Positions 25,410 to 33,481 of a DNA stretch of 33,481 bases are shown here, in pieces. The stretch covers positions 1 through 33,481 of the forward strand of contig JABDJL010000166.1 of NCBI GenBank assembly GCA_013002505.1, written 5' to 3'. Position numbers and translations under genes: made by a program. Under the pieces are notes generated by a model. The model saw nothing but the letters and a program-made list of their open reading frames with translations. It was not told the DNA's origin and did no database searches. The DNA comes from Lysobacterales bacterium (GTDB taxonomy: Bacteria > Pseudomonadota > Gammaproteobacteria > Xanthomonadales > SZUA-36). The first letter of the stretch is position 1. Each line of letters starts with the position of its first letter.

Positions 25410-26395
25410 ATGCCCTCGAGTATGGCTTCGCTCAATTGCAGCACGGCCATGGCATATAACGGGCTGCGGTTGTAGCGCGTGATGACATAGAAATTATCGA
25501 AGGTAAGCCAGTAGCTTTGATGGCTGCCTTCGTCGAGCTTGAGTACCGCGGCCTTGCGCTCGGGATCCAGGTCTGCACTACCGTGGTAGCCCTTTTCCGC
25601 CAACTGGCCCACGTTCAGCTTGGGTTTAAAGTCGCGCCGGGAAGCCAGTTCCGGATCCGCAGCCGGTAATGGCCTGGCACGGTTGACGACCGGATCACCC
25701 GGACGCCAGCCATGTTGGTGCAAGTAGTTGGCCACGCTGCCGACCACGTCGGCCGTGGAGCGCCACAGGTCGCGGTGGCCATTGCCGTCAAAGTCCACCG
25801 CGTAGGCGCGGTATGAACTGGGAATGAACTGTCCCATGCCCATCGCGCCGGCGTATGACCCGGTGACCTGGTCCAGTGGCAGGTTCTCTTCCTGGGCTAG
25901 CTTGATGAAATGCATCAACTCGGTTGAGAAAAATTCCGAACGGTCGCGCGAAAGTTCCTTCGGGTAGTAAAAACCGAGCGTTGCCAGGGCATCGATTACC
26001 CGGTAGCTGCCAGTGATGCGTCCGTACAGGGTTTCGACGCCAATGATGGACACGATGATTTGCGGGTCGACGCCAAACTGCTCTGAAACACTGTCGACCA
26101 GGGCACGGTTCTCACGCCAGAACACGATACCTTCCTTGATCCGGCGTTCGTTCAGAAATATCGGGCGATACTCGTGCCAGGGCTTTGATTCGGCCGGCCG
26201 GGTCATGGCATCGACGATGGACTGCTTGTACTCGGCCCGCGCCAGTAGCGCCGCGACCTCGTCCGCGTCCAGGCCGAACTCGCTCACGGCCCGTTCGACA
26301 AATGCTTCGCTCCCCGGGTGTACCGCCGCCCGGGCATCTGAAAAGCCCACAGCCAACGCAATAACAATGGCAACTGCAAAATTTGTCCTGATCAT
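25406..26395 (-). CDS. mltB: Membrane-bound lytic murein transglycosylase B
   Basis: MltB cleaves the glycan backbone of peptidoglycan with formation of 1,6-anhydromuramic acid. The 329-residue protein has an N-terminal signal segment (about 1-23), and the catalytic glutamate E121 in IGVETLYGR, followed by the SLT-family blocks GAMGMGQFIPSSYRAYAVDF and DGNGHRDLW. The signal lacks a lipobox cysteine, so the enzyme may be soluble in the periplasm rather than lipid-anchored as in E. coli. I chose the ATG at 26395, preceded by AGGG; the longer frame to 26476 adds residues unlike the family. A gap of 136 bases separates it from rodA, the largest in the eleven-gene run. Confidence 0.94.
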   Translation of the reverse strand: MIRTNFAVAIVIALAVGFSDARAAVHPGSEAFVERAVSEFGLDADEVAALLARAEYKQSIVDAMTRPAESKPWHEYRPIFLNERRIKEGIVFWRENRALVDSVSEQFGVDPQIIVSIIGVETLYGRITGSYRVIDALATLGFYYPKELSRDRSEFFSTELMHFIKLAQEENLPLDQVTGSYAGAMGMGQFIPSSYRAYAVDFDGNGHRDLWRSTADVVGSVANYLHQHGWRPGDPVVNRARPLPAADPELASRRDFKPKLNVGQLAEKGYHGSADLDPERKAAVLKLDEGSHQSYWLTFDNFYVITRYNRSPLYAMAVLQLSEAILEGM

Positions 26396-26531
26396 AGAAT
26401 TCCCTGTCTCAAGCAATACGCCAACACCAGGCCCAGGCCGAAAAGCCGTCCCCGAGTGTAACGTATGGGACCGCAAAACCGTTGATAGATTCGAGGCATT
26501 TGAACGGTCGGTGCATTATCTCAAATCCCGG

Positions 26532-27626
26532 TCAGTGGCGAATGAATTTCCGGTGGCTGTATATGGACATCAATATGCCGAAACCGGCCAAAAGCGTCAC
26601 TGCTGAAGTTCCGCCGTAACTGAATAACGGCAGGGGCACGCCTACCACCGGCAGCAGGCCGGCGACCATCGCACCATTAACGGCCACGTAAACGAATAGT
26701 GTCATGGCAAGGCTGCCGGCCAACAACCGCGAATAGGTATCCCTTGCGACACTGGCGATGTACAGGCCCCGGCCGATCAGCGCCAGGTACAGCAACAGCA
26801 GGCCGCATACGCCGAGCAAGCCAAATTCCTCGGCATACACCGCGAGGATAAAATCAGTGTGTCTTTCCGGAATGAATTCCAGTTGCGCCTGGGTGCCGTT
26901 CATCCAACCCTTTCCGGTCAGGCCGCCCGAGCCGACGGCGATTTTCGACTGGATAATGTTCCAGCCCTGGCCAAGCGGATCGGCGTCAGGATCGAGGAAC
27001 GTCCGCACCCTGTTACGCTGGTACTCTTCCATGAACATCCATAGCACCGGCGCCATCGCAATGCCCGCCACGCCGGCCAGCGCAATCGTACGCCAGCGAA
27101 TACCGGCCAGGAACAAGGTGAATGCGCCGCTGCTGGCAACCAACAGCGCCGTTCCGAGATCGGGCTGACGGATGATCAGGAACGTGGGCACGGCAAGGAT
27201 CAACAGCGCTACCAGCGTATCCTTCCAGCCGGGCGGCAAGATGCGCTGGTGAAGAAACGCGGCCACCGCCATCGGAACAGCGAGCTTCATCAGTTCAGAA
27301 GGCTGGAAACGCACCACGCCCAGGTCAAGCCAGCGCTGCGTGTTACGCCCAATGCCGAAAAACCAGGTGGCCGCCACCATCACGATGGCAATCGCGTAAA
27401 GCCACGGTGTCCAGATGCGCAACACGTGTGGCGGTACCTGGCTGAAAACCAGCATCGCCAGCAGTCCCACGGCGATACGCACGGCCTGCCGCTCAACGTA
27501 AACGGCGTCCTGCCCCGAGGCGCTGTACAGCACCGCCAGGCCAGTGGCGATAACGGCCAGCACCAGGCCGAGCAGCACAAAATCGACGCGCGGCAGGCTG
27601 ACCCAGCTTGGCAACAGCCGCCTCAC
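26532..27626 (-). CDS. mrdB: Rod-shape peptidoglycan glycosyltransferase RodA
   Basis: RodA is the SEDS-family glycosyltransferase that polymerises glycan during cell elongation together with PBP2. The 364-residue protein has about ten membrane segments. Family blocks include RWLDLGVVRFQPSELMKLA near 118, IRQPDLGTALL near 150, GWMNGTQAQLEFIPERHTDF near 245, and GVPLPLFSYGGTSAV near the end. The start is a GTG overlapping the stop of the PBP2 gene by four bases. Like E. coli, it follows mrdA directly. Confidence 0.97.
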   Translation of the reverse strand: MRRLLPSWVSLPRVDFVLLGLVLAVIATGLAVLYSASGQDAVYVERQAVRIAVGLLAMLVFSQVPPHVLRIWTPWLYAIAIVMVAATWFFGIGRNTQRWLDLGVVRFQPSELMKLAVPMAVAAFLHQRILPPGWKDTLVALLILAVPTFLIIRQPDLGTALLVASSGAFTLFLAGIRWRTIALAGVAGIAMAPVLWMFMEEYQRNRVRTFLDPDADPLGQGWNIIQSKIAVGSGGLTGKGWMNGTQAQLEFIPERHTDFILAVYAEEFGLLGVCGLLLLYLALIGRGLYIASVARDTYSRLLAGSLAMTLFVYVAVNGAMVAGLLPVVGVPLPLFSYGGTSAVTLLAGFGILMSIYSHRKFIRH

Positions 27627-29500
27627 TTTGTGGACCTTGCCAGGTTTTTATCCGGCACCAGCCAGGCGTCCAGCACTGCGCGCGCGATCGGCGCCGCGTC
27701 GCGCGTACCGGAACCACCATGATCAACCACCACGGCGACCGTGATCTGCGGTGAATCAAAGGGGGCAAATGCAATGAACAGCGCGTGATGGCGCAGGTGC
27801 TCGGCGACCTCGCTTTCCTCGTACTTTTCATCGGCCGCCATGGCGAATACCTGGGCCGTCCCCGTCTTTCCGGCGATCACGTAATCAGCATTAAGTGACA
27901 CGTCGCGGGCCGTACCGGCCACGCCGTTGACGACCCGCCGCATGCCATCAAGGACTGCCTGCCAGGCTTCAGGATCCTTGACCGGTACCGTGTTGACCAG
28001 CGGCGCCTCGAACTGCCGTGCCTTCTCATCATCCGGATACTTGCCCGCCAACCCGAGTCGCGGCGCCATGCGGCGGCCTCCATTGACGAGCGTGGCAAGG
28101 GTATTCGCCAATTGCAGCGGCGTCACGACATTGAAGCCCTGGCCAATGCCTGAAATCACCGTTTCACCCGGATACCAGGGCTCGCCATACCTGCCCCGCT
28201 TCCAGTCGCGCGAAGGCAACAGCCCACTGCCTTCGTTGGGCAGGTCTATGCCGGTTGGCTGGCCAAAGCCGAACTGGTCTAGATATTCGTGAATCCGGTC
28301 AACACCAAGATCCAGCGCCACCTTGTAAAAGTAGGTGTTAACCGATTCTTCCAGCGCGCGGCGGATCTCAGCCCATCCATGACCGCCCTCTTTCCAGTCG
28401 CGAAACGGGCGCTGCTGGCCCTCGAGGAAAAACTCGCCATTCGAGAAGATCGGCTCGTTGACACCCACCACACCCATTTCAATCCCGGCCAGGCCGATGA
28501 ACGGCTTCAACGTGGAACCCGGCTCGTAACCTCCGGCCAGCGCCCGGTTGAACAACGGCTGGCGCGGCGCGTTCAATATGGCCTGGTAGTCACGCGTGCT
28601 GATGCCATTGACGAAGGCATTGGCGTCAAAGGCGGGCTTGCTGACCATGGCGATGACACTGCCGTCATTGGGGTCAATGGCCACCACGGCGCCCGCGCGC
28701 TCACCCAGCGTGTTCCAGGCCGCCGTCTGCACCGCGATGTCGATCGACAACACGATATCCATTCCGGCCTGCGGGTCCTGGCGTTCGAGCACACGCAATA
28801 CCCGCCCGCGGGCATTCGTTTCGACCCGTTCCAGGCCGCTTTGGCCATGCAACTCGGTCTCGTAGTGCCGCTCGATTCCGATTTTGCCGATGTGGGTGGT
28901 GCCGCGGTAGTTTTCAGGGTCTACGTTCGCCAGGTCTGAATCGTCGATGCGCCCGACATAACCCAGCACGTGGGTCAACATGTCGGCGTAGGGATAATGC
29001 CTGGACAGGTAGGGCACTACGTCGACACCCCCGAACCGATGGCGGTTGACGGCAAAACGCGCCACTGCCTGCTCGTCGAGGTTGAACTTGACGGGCACGC
29101 TCTCGAACTCGCGGTAGCGGGCCCGGTTTTTCCGGAACCGTTCGATGTCGTCGTCACTGAGTTCCATCACCTCGGCCAGTCTTGCCAGGGTCTGTTCGAG
29201 GTCCGCCGTCTCTTCCGGTATCAATTCCAGCCGGTAGGCCGGAAGGTTCTCGGCCAGCACCCGGCCGCGCCGGTCATAAATGACGCCGCGGTTGGGGGTT
29301 ACGGGTCGCACCTGCACCCGGTTCGACTCCGAGCGGGTCGCGTAACGATCGTGACTGAGTACCTGCAGGTAAAAATAACGGGCGGCCAGACCGGCAAGAA
29401 CCAACAGGATGATAAAGAACCCCTGCTGTGCGCGGCGCGCGATCAGGCGTTGCTCACCCTGCGCGTCCTTGATCGGTCGTTGCGCGGTGGCGGAAATCAT
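27623..29500 (-). CDS. mrdA: Penicillin-binding protein 2 (elongation transpeptidase)
   Basis: PBP2 cross-links peptidoglycan in the elongation machine with RodA. It has 625 residues, one N-terminal membrane segment (about 25-46), a dimerisation/pedestal domain (about 60-230), and a transpeptidase domain with S329-TLK332, S386-VN388 and K545-TG. These positions almost coincide with E. coli PBP2 (S330, K544). I chose the ATG at 29500, which overlaps the mreD stop by one base (TGATG); the frame is open to 29638 but the extra 46 residues lie within mreD and are not family-like. Confidence 0.96.
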   Translation of the reverse strand: MISATAQRPIKDAQGEQRLIARRAQQGFFIILLVLAGLAARYFYLQVLSHDRYATRSESNRVQVRPVTPNRGVIYDRRGRVLAENLPAYRLELIPEETADLEQTLARLAEVMELSDDDIERFRKNRARYREFESVPVKFNLDEQAVARFAVNRHRFGGVDVVPYLSRHYPYADMLTHVLGYVGRIDDSDLANVDPENYRGTTHIGKIGIERHYETELHGQSGLERVETNARGRVLRVLERQDPQAGMDIVLSIDIAVQTAAWNTLGERAGAVVAIDPNDGSVIAMVSKPAFDANAFVNGISTRDYQAILNAPRQPLFNRALAGGYEPGSTLKPFIGLAGIEMGVVGVNEPIFSNGEFFLEGQQRPFRDWKEGGHGWAEIRRALEESVNTYFYKVALDLGVDRIHEYLDQFGFGQPTGIDLPNEGSGLLPSRDWKRGRYGEPWYPGETVISGIGQGFNVVTPLQLANTLATLVNGGRRMAPRLGLAGKYPDDEKARQFEAPLVNTVPVKDPEAWQAVLDGMRRVVNGVAGTARDVSLNADYVIAGKTGTAQVFAMAADEKYEESEVAEHLRHHALFIAFAPFDSPQITVAVVVDHGGSGTRDAAPIARAVLDAWLVPDKNLARSTK

Positions 29501-29991
29501 CAGCTGCTGGCCCGGCGCCTGCCTGCCCGAACACGATCCAGCAGCAAAAACAACCACGGCCACAGCGCCATGCCGACCAGCGGAGACAACCAGTAACGCC
29601 AGGTTGGCAGCGGTTCTCCGAGCAGGGAGGTAACCCACAGACGTATGATCTGGTCGTTAACCAGCAGGCCAAGCACTGCGAGTGCTTGCTGCCAGGGCGG
29701 AAAGAAGCGCAACCTGGCGCGAAACCGCTGAACGAGATAGATCAGAACCACGAGGCTCAGTGCATTGAGCCCCATCAGGCTGGCGGTCAGCACGTCGAGC
29801 AACACCCCGATCAGGAACGCCAACCCGAGGCTGACCATTTCACGCAGCTCCAGCGCCCAGTAGATCAGCACCAGGCCAACCCAGTAAGGCCGAAGCGCTT
29901 CAAGTTGTCCGGGCAGTGGCAACAGCGTCAGCAGCACGGCTACCACCAGCACCAGCACCAGTGTCGAACGACGTTCGCGGCGCGGGCTCAT
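29500..29991 (-). CDS. mreD: Rod shape-determining protein MreD
   Basis: MreD is a small integral membrane protein of the elongasome that works with MreC. The 163-residue product has about five or six hydrophobic segments, the family pattern RPYWVGLVLIYWALELRE near 33-50, and FLIGVLLDVLTASLMGLNAL near 58-77. The ATG at 29991 overlaps the mreC stop codon (ATGA), and its own stop overlaps the mrdA start, so the two junctions are tightly coupled. Confidence 0.94.
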   Translation of the reverse strand: MSPRRERRSTLVLVLVVAVLLTLLPLPGQLEALRPYWVGLVLIYWALELREMVSLGLAFLIGVLLDVLTASLMGLNALSLVVLIYLVQRFRARLRFFPPWQQALAVLGLLVNDQIIRLWVTSLLGEPLPTWRYWLSPLVGMALWPWLFLLLDRVRAGRRRASS

Positions 29992-30917
29992 TCGGTCGCC
30001 TCCTGCGAATCTTCTGCGGCCTGGCCCGGCTCATTATTTCCCGGCATATTTTCTTTCGGACCGGTCGCATCTGCGTCGCGCTGAATCACCAGTAACACTT
30101 CCCGGCCACGGTCGAGTGCAGCCAGCGGCCTGGCCCGGACCACGGAGAATGTCTCGCCGGCATCGCGGTCAACCGTGGTGACGCGCGCGACTGGAAAACC
30201 GGGCGGAAAGCGATCGCCCAGTCCTGACGTGACCAGCAGGTCATCGAGCCGCACGTCGGCCTGCTGTGGCACGTTGGGCAACAGCAAGGTGGCCGTTTCT
30301 CCGGTGCCATAGGCGACGGTACGCAGGCCCGTACGGGCGATCTGCACTGGCAGGGCATGGTCCGGGTCGGAGATCAACAACACGGTGGACAGGCCAAAAT
30401 GGACGTCAGCTACCTGGCCCATGACACCCGTACCGTCGAGCACGGCCTGCCCCGGGAACACGCCATCGCGGCTGCCGCGATCAATGATGACCTTGTGCGA
30501 GAAGGGATCGAGGTTGACCTGCACCATTTCGGCAAAGCGAAATTCGAAATGACGTCCCGAAGTGGCCTCCAACAGCGCGCGCAACCGCAGGTTTTCTTCC
30601 TGCAGCGCTCGAAGCTGCTGGATTGAGCCGGACTGCTGAAGAATGACCTCGCTGAGATTACGGTTCTCATCCAGCAGTTGTTGATAGGAACGGCTGTATT
30701 CCGTAACCGTTTTAACGGCGCGCGAGGGTAAGCCTACGAGGTGGTAAAGGGGTTCAAAGGCTGCCTCTATGGCGCTGCGGATGCGCGGCACATAGTGGCC
30801 ACGATAGTCCATGGCCATCAGGGCCACGCACATCAGCAGGTACATCATCAGGCGGGCCGTCCGCAGCCCTTCCGGGCTAAAGAGTCGGGCCGATCCGGAT
30901 GGACTCAGGCGGGCCAT
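29988..30917 (-). CDS. mreC: Rod shape-determining protein MreC
   Basis: MreC links the MreB filament to periplasmic PBP2 and stimulates its activity. The 309-residue product has a short cytosolic start, one membrane segment (about 20-38), a coiled-coil region (about 60-115, with repeated Leu-Gln-Glu heptads), and a beta-barrel periplasmic domain with VIIDRGSRDGVFPGQAVLD near 135-155. The C-terminal tail after about residue 275 is acidic and low complexity. It begins seven bases after the mreB stop codon. Confidence 0.96.
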   Translation of the reverse strand: MARLSPSGSARLFSPEGLRTARLMMYLLMCVALMAMDYRGHYVPRIRSAIEAAFEPLYHLVGLPSRAVKTVTEYSRSYQQLLDENRNLSEVILQQSGSIQQLRALQEENLRLRALLEATSGRHFEFRFAEMVQVNLDPFSHKVIIDRGSRDGVFPGQAVLDGTGVMGQVADVHFGLSTVLLISDPDHALPVQIARTGLRTVAYGTGETATLLLPNVPQQADVRLDDLLVTSGLGDRFPPGFPVARVTTVDRDAGETFSVVRARPLAALDRGREVLLVIQRDADATGPKENMPGNNEPGQAAEDSQEATE

Positions 30918-30924
30918 TTCCGGG

Positions 30925-32073
<1,149 letters not shown>

Positions 32074-32155
32074 TTATGCGCTTTTGAGGTCAAGTTAATG
32101 CAATTGTTACAAATCGGCTAAAATGCCGTCCTTTGCGGCCCTGCGAGTAAGCAAC

Positions 32156-33088
32156 ATGTCGGCACTCATTTGCGGATCACTGGCGTACGACACCATCATG
32201 GTGTTCCAGGAGCGTTTTCGTGATCACATCCTTCCCGAGAAGGTGCACATCCTGAACGTGTCCTTCCTGGTGCCCGAGATGCGCCGCCAGTTTGGCGGCG
32301 TGGCCGGCAACATTTCCTACAACCTGAAGCTGCTCGGCGGCGAGCCATTCCCGATGGCCACGGTCGGTGATGATTTCGATGATTACCGGGTGCACCTTGA
32401 AGAACTGGGCATCTCGACCCGCTACGTGCGGCACCTGCCCGGCGAGTTTACGCCGCAGGCCTTCATCACCACCGACCTTGACGACAACCAGATCACCGCC
32501 TTCCACCCCGGTGCGATGATGCAAAGCTACCTGAACCGCGTCAGTGATTCGGAAGGCATCAAGATCGGCATCGTGGCCCCGGATGGCAAGGAGGCCATGC
32601 TGCAGCACAGCCGCGATTTCAAGGACATGGGTATTCCGCATATTTTTGATCCCGGCCAGGCCATGACGCTGTTCAACGGCGACGACCTGCGGACTTTTAT
32701 CGAGCGTGCCGACTGGGTGGTTTCCAACGACTACGAATTCCAGTTGATCCAGGAACGCACCGGCATGAGCCTCGACGACGTGGCGCGGCAGGTTGAGGCC
32801 TTGATCGTAACGCGTGGCGCCGAGGGCTCAACCATTTACACCGCTGATGGCCACGACAAGATCGATGCGGCGAAGTGCGGCCAGATCCAGGACCCCACCG
32901 GTTGTGGCGACGCTTACCGCGCGGGCCTGATCCATGGCATTTTGAATGATTTTGACCTGGTCACCTGCGCACGCATCGGCTCGGTGATGGGCGCCATCAA
33001 GATTGAGCACCAGGGGCCGCAGAATCACACGCCATCCATGGAAGATATCGAGTCGCGCTTTTTCGAGGCCTACGGTTACCGTTTTTAA
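32156..33088 (+). CDS. PfkB-family carbohydrate/nucleoside kinase
   Basis: A cytosolic ribokinase-fold kinase of 310 residues. The first signature is FGGVAGNISYNLKLLGG (about 46-62), the second is the anion hole and catalytic aspartate in DPTGCGDAYRAG (about 246-257), with D252 as the catalytic base. The substrate cannot be read securely: it resembles the bacterial adenosine-kinase-like and sugar-kinase branch. I chose the ATG at 32156, with GAG at a fair distance and MSALICGSLAYDTI as a natural first strand; an in-frame ATG at 32123 is possible but adds residues of no clear role. A -10 box TAAAAT at 32119-32124 precedes it with a weak -35. It is divergent from mreB. Confidence 0.9.
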   Translation: MSALICGSLAYDTIMVFQERFRDHILPEKVHILNVSFLVPEMRRQFGGVAGNISYNLKLLGGEPFPMATVGDDFDDYRVHLEELGISTRYVRHLPGEFTPQAFITTDLDDNQITAFHPGAMMQSYLNRVSDSEGIKIGIVAPDGKEAMLQHSRDFKDMGIPHIFDPGQAMTLFNGDDLRTFIERADWVVSNDYEFQLIQERTGMSLDDVARQVEALIVTRGAEGSTIYTADGHDKIDAAKCGQIQDPTGCGDAYRAGLIHGILNDFDLVTCARIGSVMGAIKIEHQGPQNHTPSMEDIESRFFEAYGYRF

Positions 33089-33109
33089 GCAATTCCGGGC
33101 GCTTACAGG

Positions 33110-33138
33110 TTGACTTTGCCGTCTCCAAAATGGAGAAT
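33110..33138 (+). promoter_or_regulatory. Possible promoter for the tRNA-Met gene
   Basis: TTGACT (33110-33115, five of six) and GAGAAT (33133-33138, four of six) have a 17-base spacer. Transcription from here would run through the 164 bp palindrome before reaching the tRNA at 33357. A weaker TAAGAT at 33341-33346, inside the palindrome, is a rival with no good -35. Confidence 0.3.
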
Positions 33139-33189
33139 TGCCGCCCCTGCTTCTGACAGGCCCACCCTGCGTTGCAGAGAAAAAAGCAA

Positions 33190-33353
33190 AACCCGGAACT
33201 TAGGCTATTTGCCTCACGAGATCGGTTAGAGAATTGGCCATCCAGGCGAATTTCTGATCGAGCGGAATATCGGGAATATTTCCGAGTGAAGAAATCTCGG
33301 CTGGATGGGTAAGGATCAAGCGAGAGTGCAGCAAATAGCCTAAGATTCGGGTT
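33190..33353. repeat. 164 bp imperfect palindrome, MITE-like
   Basis: The outer arms 33190-33212 and 33331-33353 are inverted repeats matching at 21 of 23 positions and containing the shared core CTTAGGCTATTTGC. Inner arms 33238-33255 and 33290-33307 are also complementary (CCATCCAG core, then CGA and ATTTCT with one gap), and a small hairpin lies at the centre (about 33264-33283). The whole unit could fold into one long hairpin. It has no convincing coding capacity. No target-site duplication was seen. The structure fits a miniature inverted-repeat transposable element or a REP/ERIC-like palindromic repeat; I do not recognise the family, and only one copy is in this window. Confidence 0.7.
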
Positions 33354-33356
33354 CAT

Positions 33357-33433
33357 GGTGATGTAGCTCAGCTGGTTAGAGCGCGGCACTCATAATGCTG
33401 AGGTCGGTGGTTCAAGTCCACCCATCACCACCA
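33357..33433 (+). tRNA. tRNA-Met (anticodon CAT), probable elongator
   Basis: The 77-base gene folds as a full cloverleaf: acceptor GGTGATG with CATCACC, discriminator A, and an encoded CCA at 33431-33433. The D-arm contains AGCTCAG and GGTTAGA. The anticodon stem CGGCA/TGCTG (one G-T pair) holds loop CTCATAA with CAT at 33391-33393, and the T-arm contains GGTTCAAGTCC. CAT can belong to initiator Met, elongator Met or lysidine-modified Ile2. The first acceptor pair G-C excludes an initiator, and the lack of C-G pairs at positions 4 and 5 argues against Ile2, so elongator Met is preferred. Confidence 0.9.
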
Positions 33434-33481
33434 AATAAGCATCCAACGAAGTCCTGGAAGATACAATACCCCCTGTAATCG

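Noticed and set aside
32997-33389. A 130-codon minus-strand frame crossing the palindrome and entering the tRNA.
   Set aside because: It starts inside the tRNA gene, spans the inverted repeat and overlaps the end of the PfkB gene antisense. Frames like this arise from repeat sequence and are not reliable genes.
33357-33433. tRNA-Ile2 (CAT read as lysidine-modified AUA decoder).
   Set aside because: The T-arm resembles Ile2, but the acceptor stem lacks the C-G pairs at positions 4 and 5 associated with TilS recognition. Not excluded fully without a covariance search.

Overview
This 33.5 kb window looks like chromosomal core sequence from a gammaproteobacterium. The evidence is a PlsB-type glycerol-3-phosphate acyltransferase, the ybeD-lipB-lipA block after dacA, the mrdA-mrdB-mltB-rlpA-dacA cell-wall order, argS followed by a SPOR protein, and PriA. 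GC content appears, by eye, to be in the high fifties. Shine-Dalgarno-like starts and 1-4 base stop/start overlaps are frequent. A Chromatiales/Xanthomonadales/Woeseia-like lineage is a guess from gene order only. I see no CRISPR array, phage, transposase or rRNA gene.

Layout. (1) 2-589: the 3' part of pyrF, cut by the window edge. (2) 590-912: an intergenic region with two TTGACA boxes, an orphan Rho-independent terminator (together a candidate small RNA) and a good promoter for plsB (913-3444). (3) 3462-6284: a YdcH-like protein and a TRAP transporter whose binding-protein and large-permease genes converge; no small-permease (dctQ) gene is visible. (4) 6285-6824: an AT-rich non-coding stretch with one perfect DnaA box. 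(5) 6825-9161: argS and an FtsN-like SPOR protein. (6) 9172-16183, minus strand: an aerotolerance-type (Bat) cluster read as MoxR ATPase, DUF58, DUF4381, BatA, BatB/C fusion, BatD, most genes overlapping. (7) 16314-19028: priA (minus) and mscL (plus), then a bidirectional terminator. (8) 19111-21258, minus: the periplasmic protease Prc/Tsp. (9) 21395-31974, minus: an eleven-gene same-strand run mreB-mreC-mreD-mrdA-mrdB-mltB-rlpA-dacA-ybeD-lipB-lipA. (10) 32156-33088, plus: a PfkB-family kinase divergent from mreB. (11) 33190-33353: a 164 bp imperfect palindrome ending 3 bp before a tRNA-Met(CAT) gene (33357-33433).

How the genes fit together. The mre/mrd run encodes the rod-shape elongation machine: MreB filament, MreC/MreD linkers, PBP2 transpeptidase and RodA glycosyltransferase. 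Three envelope-trimming or septal proteins follow (MltB, RlpA, DacA), then lipoate attachment and synthesis (LipB, LipA) with the small regulator-like YbeD. Prc is a known partner of peptidoglycan hydrolase turnover in E. coli, and the SPOR protein after argS adds another division-linked factor, so much of the window concerns the cell wall. The Bat cluster is a separate MoxR-AAA+/VWA membrane module whose molecular role is poorly defined.

Most of the window is ordinary core genome. The observations most worth a second look are the palindrome abutting the tRNA, the candidate small RNA between pyrF and plsB, and the TRAP transporter lacking dctQ. I did not find a clearly new multi-gene system.
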